The notes under the pieces were generated by a model that made no database searches, was not told where the DNA came from, and was given only the letters and a program-made list of their open reading frames with translations. A stretch of DNA of 14,540 nucleotides, from positions 1 through 14,540 of the forward strand of contig NZ_URNN01000087.1 in the NCBI RefSeq assembly GCF_900549175.1. The letters run 5' to 3'. Shown here in pieces: positions 1-7,780 of this stretch. The translations under genes and the position numbers were made by a program. Positions within the stretch are counted from its first letter, which is position 1. Each line of letters starts with the position of its first letter. The stretch is from an uncultured Prevotella sp. GTDB taxonomy: Bacteria > Bacteroidota > Bacteroidia > Bacteroidales > Bacteroidaceae.

Positions 1-18
1 TATGCTCATAATGCTATT

Positions 19-66
19 GGCTTAACTCCTTAACTCCATTTAACTCCTTAACTCCCTTTTACTCCA
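19..66. repeat. TTAACTCC-type tandem repeat
   Basis: Repeated TTAACTCC units follow a TTGGC lead-in, just downstream of gltD. A closely similar array in opposite orientation lies at about 12958-13022, also with the GGC lead-in. The rest of positions 1-145 shows no gene, terminator hairpin or RNA that I can recognise. Confidence 0.75.
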
Positions 67-145
67 CTGCCTGCAACAGATGCCATAGCCTTGTCATGGA
101 GCCGTGATATAATCCCGTTCTTTTGTACGCTTTGTAACTGCTGTT

Positions 146-1501
146 TTATTGGGCTTGGCGTGAACGGTTGCCAAGATATCTGTCCACGCTTTCGGCCGCC
201 TTCCTTCCGCCCGCCATGGCACGTACAACGAGTGAGGCACCTGTGGCGGCATCGCCGGCAGTGAATACATTGTCGGCAAACGGTGGCAGTTCGGGTTTGA
301 TGAATCCCATGGCAAGCAGTGCCATCTCGCATTTTATTATTTCCGGTTCTCCCGCCGGTTCCATTATAGGCCGGCCGCCGTCGGGGTTGGGCTTCCATGT
401 CACTTCCTGAACTCTCACGCCTGTCAGCCGTCCGGCCTTGCCTATGAATTCGAGGGTATTGAGATTCCATCGCCGGGTGCATCCCTCTTCATGACTTGAT
501 GTGGTCTTGAATGTGCGTGGAAAATTGGGCCACGGGTTGTTCGGGTCATCGGGACCTATGGGTGGCTTGGGCATAATCTCTATTTGTGTCACGCTGCGGC
601 AACCCTGCCGGTGGGCCGTGCCGATACAGTCGCTGCCGGTGTCGCCGCCGCCTATTACGAGCACGTCCTTGCCGCGTGCGCTCACCAGTTCGTCTTTGCC
701 GAACTCCGTGCCGGCCAGTATGCGGTTCTGTTGTGACAGCATTTCCAAAGCCGTATGCACCCCTTTCAGTTCGCGTCCCTTTATGGGCAGTTCGCGTGCC
801 GTGGGGGTGCCTGTGGCCACGACATAGGCATCGTAGCCCTCCGGCAGTGCCGTGAGATCTGTTTCCTTACCGTAACGGAAGTCTATGCCTTCTTCGCAGA
901 GCAGCCGCAGGCGGCGGTCGATGATGGCCTTGTTGAGTTTGAAGTTGGGTATGCCGTAGCGCAGCAGTCCGCCGCCGTTCTCACAGCGTTCGTACACCGT
1001 TACGGTATACCCCATGTGGTTCAGGCGGTTGGCGGCCACGAGTCCGGCCGGACCGGCTCCTATCACTGCCACCTTGCGGCCGTTGCGTATGGGGTGCACA
1101 GGGCGCACGAAGTTCTCTTGGAATGCCATTTCGGTGATGGCTGCTTCGTTCTCGCGGTTTGTCGTGGGTTCGTGAGCCATGAGATTCAGTACGCATGCCT
1201 TTTCGCACAGTGCCGGGCATATCCGTCCCGTGAACTCTGGAAAGTCGTTGGTGTCGTTGAGCATGCGGTAAGCCGTTTCGTAGTCGCCCTTGCTCAGGGC
1301 GTTGTTCCACTCCGGTGGTTTGTTGCCCAGCGGGCAGGCCCAATGACAGAATGGAACGCCGCAGTCCATACAGCGTGATGCCTGTGTGCGGCGGTCTTTG
1401 CTGTTGAGCGTCTGCTCCACTTCGCCAAAATCGTGTATCCGGTCGTGTATTGGTCTGTATCCCGCCTCCTGACGGTGAATTGTAAGGAAATTGTTGCTCA
1501 T
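146..1501 (-). CDS. gltD: Glutamate synthase (NADPH) small subunit
   Basis: This 451-residue protein is the beta subunit of glutamate synthase (GOGAT). It oxidises NADPH through FAD and passes electrons to the large subunit, which makes two glutamates from glutamine and 2-oxoglutarate in cytoplasmic ammonia assimilation. Visible motifs, in order: an N-terminal cluster-binding region with Cys44, 47, 52 and 56, then Cys95, 99 and 103, fitting two [4Fe-4S] clusters; a GAGPAG dinucleotide-binding loop at 148-153 for FAD; a second loop, GGGDTG, at 284-289 for NADPH; and a C-terminal FTAGDAATGAS motif typical of this flavoprotein family. Length is normal. The ATG at 1501 gives the family N-terminus; no strong Shine-Dalgarno is seen. 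It lies 227 nt downstream of gltB, the expected partner, and is probably co-transcribed with it through the hairpin-bearing spacer. Related beta-subunit-like flavoproteins exist, but the adjacent gltB makes this assignment safe. Confidence 0.97.
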   Translation of the reverse strand: MSNNFLTIHRQEAGYRPIHDRIHDFGEVEQTLNSKDRRTQASRCMDCGVPFCHWACPLGNKPPEWNNALSKGDYETAYRMLNDTNDFPEFTGRICPALCEKACVLNLMAHEPTTNRENEAAITEMAFQENFVRPVHPIRNGRKVAVIGAGPAGLVAANRLNHMGYTVTVYERCENGGGLLRYGIPNFKLNKAIIDRRLRLLCEEGIDFRYGKETDLTALPEGYDAYVVATGTPTARELPIKGRELKGVHTALEMLSQQNRILAGTEFGKDELVSARGKDVLVIGGGDTGSDCIGTAHRQGCRSVTQIEIMPKPPIGPDDPNNPWPNFPRTFKTTSSHEEGCTRRWNLNTLEFIGKAGRLTGVRVQEVTWKPNPDGGRPIMEPAGEPEIIKCEMALLAMGFIKPELPPFADNVFTAGDAATGASLVVRAMAGGRKAAESVDRYLGNRSRQAQ

Positions 1502-1728
1502 ATCTTTTGAATTACGAATGTTGAATTATGAATGTTGAGTTGTCGGGCTTTGCCCGATGACGAATTGTTGAATTACGAATTGTTGAATTACGAATTGCGA
1601 ATTATGAGTTGTCAAATTACTGAATTACTCACTGTCGGTTGAAAAGGCGTGAGCCATAATTCATAATTCAATAATTCGTAATCGGGCGCAGCCCGACAAC
1701 TCGTAATTCAAAATTCGTAATTCGTAAT
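1502..1728. repeat. gltB-gltD spacer: AATTACGAATT array with two GC hairpins
   Basis: The spacer is built from repeats of GAATTACGAATT and GAATTATGAATT type. It also holds two short hairpins with identical stems: TCGGGC-TTT-GCCCGA at 1543-1557 and TCGGGC-GCA-GCCCGA at 1682-1696. The blocks around them are inverted relative to each other: GTTG flanks the first on the left and CAAC the second on the right, so the whole spacer is a loose inverted repeat. The gltB stop codon (1729-1731) directly joins the array. No TAnnTTTG promoter box for gltD is visible on the minus strand. The hairpins may act as REP-like mRNA stabilisers or attenuators; that role is inference. Confidence 0.8.
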
Positions 1729-4700
1729 TCAATAGTCTCTCTGCATATCCGCAATCTTCTGTCTCAGTTTGTTCATCTGCTCTTCCTGCAGCACACGCTT
1801 GTACTCTATAGGCACCACCTGGATGAAGTCTTCGGCATAGCGGTTCCAGTCGTCAAGCATGGTGCGTGCCAGTTTTGAACCGGTGTACAGATAGTGTTGC
1901 CGGATAAGTTCGTGCAGCTCCTTTCTGTACTGTATGTCTTCCACGAGGTTTATCTCCACCATATCCATGTTGCAGAAATAGTCGAAGTTGTGGTTCTTGT
2001 CCCATACATACGCCACACCGCCGCTCATACCAGCGGCAAAGTTGCGGCCCGTCTCTCCAAGCACCACCACGCGCCCTCCGGTCATGTATTCGCAGCAATG
2101 GTCGCCGGCGCCCTCGATGACGGCTGTTGCGCCCGAGTTTCTCACGCCGAAGCGTTCGCCCACTTTGCCGTTCACATACAGTTCGCCGCTCGTGGCTCCA
2201 TACAGTCCGGTGTTGCCGGCAATGATGTTGTCTTCGGCAGGATAGTTGCTGCGCACCGGCGGCAGTATGGCTATGCGTCCGCCGCTGAGTCCTTTGGCAA
2301 AGTAGTCGTTGGCTTCGCCCTCGAGCTTGAAGCTCACTCCGTTTACGAGAAAGGCTCCGAAACTCTGGCCGGCCGACCCCTTGAACTTCACGTTGACAGT
2401 GTTCTCCGGCAGTCCCGCCGCGCCGTATTTGCGGGCGATTAGCCCGCTGAGCATCACGCCCACGGCGCGGTCGGTGTTCTTTATGGTGTAGTCGAGATTC
2501 TGCTCTTCGAAGGTTTCTATTGCGTGCTGTGCCGAGTGTATTATCCTCTGGTCGAGCACGTCGTCGTGGTCGTGCGGCAGGTCAGCCACATGGTGCAGGG
2601 CGTTGGCGTTGTCCACCCGGTGTAGCAGGCGGCGGAAGTCGAGGGTCCGGCCCCCCTTGGGGGGATTGAGGGGGGCCACCAGTTCCGTGTGTCCCACGAT
2701 GTCTTCAAGCCGCGTATATCCCATCTCGGCAAGGTATTCCCGCACCTCGCGGGCAAGGAACGTGAAATAGTTGACGAGATATTCGTAACGCCCGATGAAA
2801 TGCTTGCGCAACTCCGGATTCTGTGTGGCCACACCCATGGGGCATGTGTTCTGATTGCATTTGCGCATCATCACGCAGCCCAGCACGATGAGTGCCAGTG
2901 TGCCGAAACTGAATTCTTCGGCACCCAACAGGGCCATCAGTATTACGTCGCGGCCGGTCTTCAGCTGTCCGTCCACCTGCAGGCGTACCTGTCCGCGCAG
3001 GCCGTTGAGCAGCAGTGTCTGCTGTGTCTCGCTCAGTCCTATCTCCGGTGATATGCCCGCAAAGCGCATGCTCGACGCCGGACTGGCTCCCGTGCCGCCT
3101 TCCGCTCCCGATATTACTATCAGGTCGGCCTTTGCCTTTGCCACACCGGCGGCTATTGTTCCCACGCCGCTCTCGGCCACGAGTTTCACGCTGATGGCCG
3201 CTGTCGGATTCACGTTTTTCAGGTCGAAGATGAGTTGGGCCAGGTCTTCTATAGAGTAGATGTCGTGGTGTGGCGGAGGTGATATGAGCGATATGCCGGG
3301 TATGGAGTGGCGTGTCTTGGCTATCACCTCGTTCACCTTGAATCCCGGCAGCTGTCCTCCCTCGCCAGGTTTGGCTCCCTGGGCCACCTTTATCTGTATC
3401 TCTTCGGCATTGACGAGATATTCCGTTGTCACGCCGAAACGCCCCGAGGCCACCTGTTTTGTCTTCGACGACAGCGGTATGCCGTCGCGCGTGGCGGTGA
3501 AACGCTCGCTGTCCTCACCGCCCTCGCCCGTATTCGAGCGTCCGCCAATCTTGTTCATGGCCAGTGCAATGGCTTCGTGCGCCTCCTTGCTCAATGCTCC
3601 GAAACTCATCGCCCCCACCACGAAGTGCTTCATGATGTCCTCCACCGGTTCCACCTTGTCTATGTCTATCGGATTGCGGCGGAAAGAGAAGAAATCGCGT
3701 ATGAATATCGGTTTGTCCTTTTCGTCTGCGAGGCGTGCGAACTCCTTGTATTTCTCGTAGCTGCCCGTGCGTGTGGCCAGTTGCAGCGTGGCTATCGTCT
3801 CTGGATTCCATGCGTGGCGTATTCCGTCGCGGCGCCAGTGGAACTGGCCGTGGTTGGGAAGACCCGCTTTTAGGTCAGAGTGATGAGTGATGAGGTCAGA
3901 GGTTTGATTACCTTTCTGGTTAGAGGCATGAATGTCGAGGCTTGAAGTATGGTTACCATCTTTTACACGGCTTGTCTCGGTAATCATACCTCTGCCTTCT
4001 GCACTCTGCATTCCGAACTTGGCTCTTGCCACGGCATCCCTTGCTATCGTCTCCAGCCCGATGCCGCCTATTGTCGATGTTTCCGTGCCGAAATATGTCT
4101 TCAGAAGGCTCTCCGACAGACCGATGCTCTCGAATATCTTTGCACCGCGGTAACTGCGTATGGTTGATATGCCCATCTTTGCCATTATTTTCAGCAGGGC
4201 TTTTTTCAGAGCCTTTATATAGTTGGCTTCGGCCGTTTCGTAGTTTTCCTGTATCTTGCCGCGCGCTACCAGATCGTCGAGAATGGCGAACGCCATGTAG
4301 GGGCACAGAGCCGATGCCCCGTAGCCGAGAAGCAGGGCCGCGTGCATCGGTTCGCGAATTTCGCCGCTTTCCACGATGAGGGCGGTCTGCACGCGCTTGC
4401 CCACCGATATGAGATAGTGGTGTACGGCGCTCACGGCCAGCAGGCTTGGTATTGCGGCATGTTCGCGGTCGATGTCACGGTCGGTCAGTATGATATAGTT
4501 ATATCCTTTGTCCACACTGTGTTCGGCTTCCTTGCACAGTGTGTCTATGGCCTCGCGCAGACCCTCCTCTCCCTTGCTGCACTCGAAGAGTATCGGCAGT
4601 TTTACGGTGTTGAAGCCCTTGTATCTTATGTTGCACAATATGTCGAGCTGCGTGTTGTTGAGTATGGGGTGTGGCAGGCGCACCATCTTGCAGTTCGATT

Positions 4701-6330
4701 CGTCGGGGTTGAGAATGCCCGAACCCACGCGGCCGATATATTCGGTGAGCGACATGACAAGACTCTCGCGTATGGAGTCGATGGCGGGGTTGGTCACTTG
4801 GGCAAACTGCTGGCGGAAGTAGTTGAACAGCAGCTGCGGCCGGTCGGACAATACGGCCAGTGGTGTGTCGTTGCCCATGGCCGCGGTAGGTTCCTGTCCG
4901 TTGACACACATAGGTATGATGGCGCAGTCAATGTCCTCGGCGCCATATCCGAACATCAGTTCATGCTCGTACAGATTGTCTATGCCGTTCCGCACCTTAC
5001 GTCCGCTCTTCAGTTTCTCCAGCTGTATGCGGTTGGTTGACAGCCACCTGCGGTAGGGGTGTTCGGCTGCCAGCCGCTCCTTTATCTCGCCGTCGTAGTA
5101 GATGCGGCCTTCCTGCGTGTCAATGAGCAGTATTTTTCCAGGTTGCAGACGCCCTTTCTCGGCTATCTCGCCGGGGTCGAAATCCATCACTCCCACTTCC
5201 GATGCCACCACCATCATGTCTTTCTTCGTTATGGTGTAGCGGGCCGGGCGCAGTCCGTTGCGGTCGAGCATGCCGCCGGCATAACGGCCGTCGCTGAAGA
5301 GCAGGGCTGCCGGGCCGTCCCATGGCTCCATGAGTATGGAGTGGTACTCGAAGAAGGCCTTGAGGTCTTCCGAGATGGGGTTCTTGTCGTTGAAACTCTC
5401 CGGAACGAGCACGCTCATGGCGTGCGGCAGCGACAGTCCGCTCATGACAAGAAATTCAAAAACATTGTCAAGACTGGCCGAGTCGCTCATGTTCTTCTGA
5501 ATGATGGGCGATATGTTGCGTATGTCTCCAAGACCCTCCGGGCAGAGCACGCTTTCACGTGCCTGCATCCACCCGCGGTTGCCGCGTATGGTGTTTATCT
5601 CGCCGTTGTGTGCCAGCAGGCGGAAGGGTTGGGCGAGGCTCCATGTCGGGAATGTGTTGGTTGAGAAGCGGGAGTGGACCAGTGCCAGTCCGCTCGTAAA
5701 GTAATTGTTTGTCAAGTCCGGAAAATACTGTCTCACCTGCATGCTCGACAGCATGCCCTTGTACACAATGTTTTTGCTCGACAGCGAGCATATATAGAAG
5801 TCTTTGTGTTTCACGCGGCGCTCTATGCGCTTGCGTATTATATATAATGTGCGTTCGAACACGGGCACCTTGTCGTCTGTCACGCCGGTTATGAACACCT
5901 GGCGTATGTCCGGCTCGCTGTCGAGTGCGGCCTTGCCCAGACAACTGGGATTGGTGGGCACGTTTCTCAGGTGCATCAGCGACAGTCCGTCGCGTTCTAT
6001 CTCTTCTATCATCACCGACAGGATGTTCTGCTGTTCGGCCGCGTCCTTGGGCAGGAACACAAGTCCTGTGCCGTACTTGCCCTTTTCCGGTACGGGTATT
6101 CCTTGAAGAAGAATAAACTCGTGGGGTATCTGGAGCATGATGCCTGCTCCGTCGCCTGTCTTGTTGTCGGCGCCTTCGGCACCGCGGTGCCTCATGTTTT
6201 CAAGAACTTTGAGGGCATTGTCCACCAGCTCGTGGCTTTTGTTACCGTGAATGTTGACTACCATGCCCACACCGCACGCGTCGTGCTCGTATGTGGCATT
6301 ATACAATCCATTTGCCATATTTAGTTGCAT
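1729..6330 (-). CDS. gltB: Glutamate synthase large subunit
   Basis: This 1533-residue alpha subunit of GOGAT hydrolyses glutamine, channels the ammonia to 2-oxoglutarate and reduces the imine with electrons from GltD. Cys19 in EHDACGVG is the predicted N-terminal nucleophile after removal of an 18-residue propeptide. The class II amidotransferase domain follows, with AHNGEINT at 240-247; then the central domain; then the FMN/synthase domain with SGAEGGTG at about 1074-1081; then [3Fe-4S] ligands Cys1152, 1158 and 1163 (Cx5Cx4C); and a C-terminal glycine-rich beta-helix domain. Two stretches look inserted: residues 774-821, low-complexity and hydrophilic, before the synthase domain; and residues 1219-1227 (APLNPPKGG), encoded by a palindromic element. 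Both preserve the frame and the cofactor motifs are intact, so I infer the enzyme is active. Met5 (ATG ending at 6318) is an alternative start; an AAGAGG stretch lies upstream of both. Confidence 0.97.
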   Translation of the reverse strand: MQLNMANGLYNATYEHDACGVGMVVNIHGNKSHELVDNALKVLENMRHRGAEGADNKTGDGAGIMLQIPHEFILLQGIPVPEKGKYGTGLVFLPKDAAEQQNILSVMIEEIERDGLSLMHLRNVPTNPSCLGKAALDSEPDIRQVFITGVTDDKVPVFERTLYIIRKRIERRVKHKDFYICSLSSKNIVYKGMLSSMQVRQYFPDLTNNYFTSGLALVHSRFSTNTFPTWSLAQPFRLLAHNGEINTIRGNRGWMQARESVLCPEGLGDIRNISPIIQKNMSDSASLDNVFEFLVMSGLSLPHAMSVLVPESFNDKNPISEDLKAFFEYHSILMEPWDGPAALLFSDGRYAGGMLDRNGLRPARYTITKKDMMVVASEVGVMDFDPGEIAEKGRLQPGKILLIDTQEGRIYYDGEIKERLAAEHPYRRWLSTNRIQLEKLKSGRKVRNGIDNLYEHELMFGYGAEDIDCAIIPMCVNGQEPTAAMGNDTPLAVLSDRPQLLFNYFRQQFAQVTNPAIDSIRESLVMSLTEYIGRVGSGILNPDESNCKMVRLPHPILNNTQLDILCNIRYKGFNTVKLPILFECSKGEEGLREAIDTLCKEAEHSVDKGYNYIILTDRDIDREHAAIPSLLAVSAVHHYLISVGKRVQTALIVESGEIREPMHAALLLGYGASALCPYMAFAILDDLVARGKIQENYETAEANYIKALKKALLKIMAKMGISTIRSYRGAKIFESIGLSESLLKTYFGTETSTIGGIGLETIARDAVARAKFGMQSAEGRGMITETSRVKDGNHTSSLDIHASNQKGNQTSDLITHHSDLKAGLPNHGQFHWRRDGIRHAWNPETIATLQLATRTGSYEKYKEFARLADEKDKPIFIRDFFSFRRNPIDIDKVEPVEDIMKHFVVGAMSFGALSKEAHEAIALAMNKIGGRSNTGEGGEDSERFTATRDGIPLSSKTKQVASGRFGVTTEYLVNAEEIQIKVAQGAKPGEGGQLPGFKVNEVIAKTRHSIPGISLISPPPHHDIYSIEDLAQLIFDLKNVNPTAAISVKLVAESGVGTIAAGVAKAKADLIVISGAEGGTGASPASSMRFAGISPEIGLSETQQTLLLNGLRGQVRLQVDGQLKTGRDVILMALLGAEEFSFGTLALIVLGCVMMRKCNQNTCPMGVATQNPELRKHFIGRYEYLVNYFTFLAREVREYLAEMGYTRLEDIVGHTELVAPLNPPKGGRTLDFRRLLHRVDNANALHHVADLPHDHDDVLDQRIIHSAQHAIETFEEQNLDYTIKNTDRAVGVMLSGLIARKYGAAGLPENTVNVKFKGSAGQSFGAFLVNGVSFKLEGEANDYFAKGLSGGRIAILPPVRSNYPAEDNIIAGNTGLYGATSGELYVNGKVGERFGVRNSGATAVIEGAGDHCCEYMTGGRVVVLGETGRNFAAGMSGGVAYVWDKNHNFDYFCNMDMVEINLVEDIQYRKELHELIRQHYLYTGSKLARTMLDDWNRYAEDFIQVVPIEYKRVLQEEQMNKLRQKIADMQRDY
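2651..2675. repeat. Palindromic C6-TT-G6 element inside gltB
   Basis: On the plus strand the element reads six C, TT, six G, ATTGA, six G. It forms a strong hairpin. Read on the minus strand in the gltB frame it encodes most of residues 1219-1227, giving APLNPPKGG between LEDIVGHTELV and RTLDFRRLL. A shorter copy in the same orientation lies at 13204-13226. From memory, PLNPPKGG strings recur in unrelated Prevotella and Bacteroides proteins, which would fit an element that inserts in a tolerated frame; I could not check this here. Confidence 0.75.
3868..4011 (-). other. In-frame low-complexity insertion in gltB
   Basis: This 144-bp stretch encodes residues 774-821 of GltB, rich in Ser, Thr, His, Asp and Asn. 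It sits between the end of the central domain (ARAKFG) and the conserved start of the next block (GLPNHGQFHWRRDG). Its DNA is made of short imperfect repeats, such as GCAGAGTGCAGAAGGCAGAG at one end and TGACCTCATCACTCATCAC at the other. These resemble intergenic filler repeats more than the GC-rich gltB coding sequence. That it is absent from most homologues is inferred from general family knowledge, not aligned here. Confidence 0.6.
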
Positions 6331-6370
6331 TAAGTTTGCTTGCCTCTTGAAAGAGCTTACATATTGCGTG

Positions 6371-6378
6371 CAAAATTA
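6371..6378 (-). promoter_or_regulatory. Candidate gltB promoter, -7 box
   Basis: On the minus strand the sequence is TAATTTTG, a full match to the Bacteroidota -7 consensus TAnnTTTG. It lies about 41 nt upstream of the gltB ATG. A -33 TTTG at ideal spacing is not clear; a T-run at 6400-6404 is the nearest candidate. Confidence 0.45.
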
Positions 6379-6587
6379 CTTAAAATAGTTGCAATATGAT
6401 AAAAAGTCCGCTCCGTTAAAGCAACTTTTTGGATGAAAATAACGGATTGAAAGCATATAAGGATGTTTTGCTTACAATTATATACGGTAAAGCTTTAATA
6501 TCTGTATGATTGTAATCAAGATATAAAGAGATGATATTTTTGGCTCATCCGACATTTGGGGTGATAACCGCATCGCAAATGAAAACA

Positions 6588-6815
6588 GGCTGAAAGCCCA
6601 CCAAGCCCATAGCCCGGGGCAGAGCGAAGCGGCACCCCGGGTATTGATATACCGCACACAACCTGCGCCCTGAAAGGGCAAAAGCCTGTGTACGTGCAAT
6701 CTAAGTTGCTGATATTTAATGCTTTTGCTCTTTCAGAGCGATTGCCCACGCCCGTGTTATACCCGGGGTGCCGCTTCGCTCTGCCCCGGGCTATGAGCTT
6801 GTTGGGCTTTCAGCC
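6588..6815. repeat. Symmetrical hairpin array (large inverted repeat)
   Basis: This fills the middle of the 552-nt gap 6331-6882. Two 57-bp arms (6588-6644 and 6759-6815) are inverted copies with two mismatches. Each arm holds a GGCT-GAA-AGCC hairpin and a CCCGGGG/CCCCGGG stem-loop. Between the arms lie two further hairpins in opposite orientation: GCCCT-GAA-AGGGC at 6667-6679, and its counterpart at 6727-6739, which on the minus strand reads GCTCT-GAA-AGAGC. Stem bases change in pairs while the GAA loop stays constant. No transposase is encoded, and short ORFs here are by-products of the repeat. REP/BIME-like mobile element is the best description; a role as a bidirectional terminator after the DUF6169-like gene is possible. 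The remainder of the gap shows only the gltB promoter region. Confidence 0.85.
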
Positions 6816-6882
6816 CGATACTTGGTATGTAACATGTCGCTCCAGATTTCGGATGAACTCCAAAGTTACCTTTGGTATTACT

Positions 6883-7380
6883 TTATGGCTTTTCTCCCGT
6901 TAGCATGGCCGCTTTATCTTCAAAGTCTTCGGTAATCGCTTTTAATTTCGGGTTTCTATTTTCGATCACAATGCAAAAGAAAAGTCCTTCACCTTCTATT
7001 TCTGTGTGAGCCTTACATATTGTAAATTGATTCTTTTGGGCATATTTTTCAAACCATGATAGGAACAGTCTGTTTCTGGTCTCTTCCCTTCCATCACTTG
7101 TGTCACATAGGTATAGCATTACCTCAAGGTTTGACCTGAAAAATTCCCTAATTATGGATAGAATAGTAGCTTCTACTTTAGGATCATGTTGGCTTTTCAC
7201 CTCTTCTATCTTTCGGATAATAAGTTGATAGGTGTCACATCCTCCTAACACGATGTCCTCCTTACTGAAACTGATACTATAGTGAATACCTAAGTCTGTT
7301 TGGAACATGAACTCATCTCCCGATAAAGCTAACTCATAGGGAGAATGTTCAAGAATGTGTTTTAAAGAAAATTTTATCAT
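6883..7380 (-). CDS. DUF6169-like protein of unknown function
   Basis: This 165-residue protein resembles the Bacteroidota-restricted DUF6169 family, mainly through the central stretch FFRSN...YLCDTSDGREETRNRLFLSWFEKY at about residues 86-120. Family recall, not alignment, supports the name. No signal peptide or membrane segment is visible, so it is probably cytoplasmic. The first 50 residues look like a beta-rich region (FMFQTDLGIHYSISF). No catalytic motif is obvious, although the CDTSDGR segment is a plausible functional site. Its ATG overlaps the stop of the upstream 40-residue ORF (ATGA), so the two are probably translated together. Base composition is clearly AT-richer than gltB or rseP, and the pair is flanked by repeats on both sides, which suggests horizontal acquisition. 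A toxin-antitoxin or defence role is conceivable but not shown. Confidence 0.75.
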   Translation of the reverse strand: MIKFSLKHILEHSPYELALSGDEFMFQTDLGIHYSISFSKEDIVLGGCDTYQLIIRKIEEVKSQHDPKVEATILSIIREFFRSNLEVMLYLCDTSDGREETRNRLFLSWFEKYAQKNQFTICKAHTEIEGEGLFFCIVIENRNPKLKAITEDFEDKAAMLTGEKP

Positions 7381-7499
7381 ATTAGGATGACATTACCCTT
7401 TATTCCTTCCTGTAACCATTCTGTGGCGGTTTTCTGTCTGGCCTTTTCCTTGTTTTCCTTAGCTTTTTTGATAGCATTGAGGAATTCTTCTTTTGTCAT
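7377..7499 (-). CDS. Small charged protein upstream of DUF6169-like gene
   Basis: This ORF encodes 40 residues, beginning MTKEEFLNAIKKAKENKEKA. It is strongly Lys/Glu-rich and probably helical at the start, followed by KTATEWLQEGIKG. Its TGA overlaps the ATG of the DUF6169-like gene by 4 nt (ATGA), a typical sign of translational coupling. An in-frame ATG at 7508 would add three residues (MGN). AGAAGAG at 7512-7518 suits the 7499 start better. A well-matched promoter lies just upstream (7531-7559), leaving a short leader. I do not recognise the family. It could be the small partner of a two-gene module, or a leader peptide that controls the downstream gene. Confidence 0.65.
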   Translation of the reverse strand: MTKEEFLNAIKKAKENKEKARQKTATEWLQEGIKGNVILI

Positions 7500-7530
7500 A
7501 TTTCCCATAACTCTTCTATTTTACTGTCTG

Positions 7531-7559
7531 CAAAAATAATCATTTTTCTTGATAAACAA
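7531..7559 (-). promoter_or_regulatory. Promoter of the small ORF/DUF6169-like pair
   Basis: On the minus strand a TTG (7559-7557) is followed after 18 nt by TATTTTTG (7538-7531). This matches the Bacteroidota -33/-7 pattern with TAnnTTTG. The predicted start of transcription near 7525 leaves a leader of about 17-26 nt before the two candidate ATGs. This is the best-spaced promoter in the window. Confidence 0.6.
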
Positions 7560-7581
7560 GTATAAATGAAAAATATTTTTA

Positions 7582-7754
7582 AAACGCAAAGACGCAGAGA
7601 CGCAAAGATTATTTTTTTGAACACAGAGACGCAGAGACACAGAGAATAATTAGAACCGTGCGTCTGTTCAAAATAAATCCTCAGTGTCTCTGCGTCTCTG
7701 TGTACCGAAAAAATCCCCAAAGGAAAATCTTTGCGTCTCCGCGTCTTTGCGTTT
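7582..7754. repeat. ACGCAAAGACGC-type inverted repeat
   Basis: Arms of 29 bp at 7582-7610 and 7726-7754 are inverted copies with a single mismatch. They are built of AAACGCAAAGACGC and GAGACGCAAAG blocks. Inside lie a second inverted pair of ACACAGAGACGCAGAGACAC type. The same family makes up the element at 14083-14383. It lies 26 nt beyond the rseP stop codon and just upstream of the DUF6169 module promoter. No protein is credible here. It may act as a terminator or insulator between rseP and the accessory pair. Confidence 0.85.
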
Positions 7755-7780
7755 AAAAGCTCTCCGTGCCCCTGCCCGAC

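Noticed and set aside
2651..2675. An intrinsic terminator inside gltB
   Set aside because: The hairpin lacks a T-run on the transcribed strand and lies within an intact reading frame.
6478..6749. Short minus-strand frames in the gltB upstream gap
   Set aside because: They read through the symmetrical hairpin array and carry no recognisable domain.
7496..7720. 74-codon minus-strand frame through the ACGCAAAGACGC repeat
   Set aside because: It is almost entirely repeat DNA (LRLCVLK-like strings), extends through the promoter region of the small ORF and has no credible family.
6588..7754. A composite transposon carrying the small ORF/DUF6169-like pair between two inverted repeats
   Set aside because: The two flanking elements belong to different sequence families and there is no transposase or target duplication, so they cannot be the matched ends of one element.
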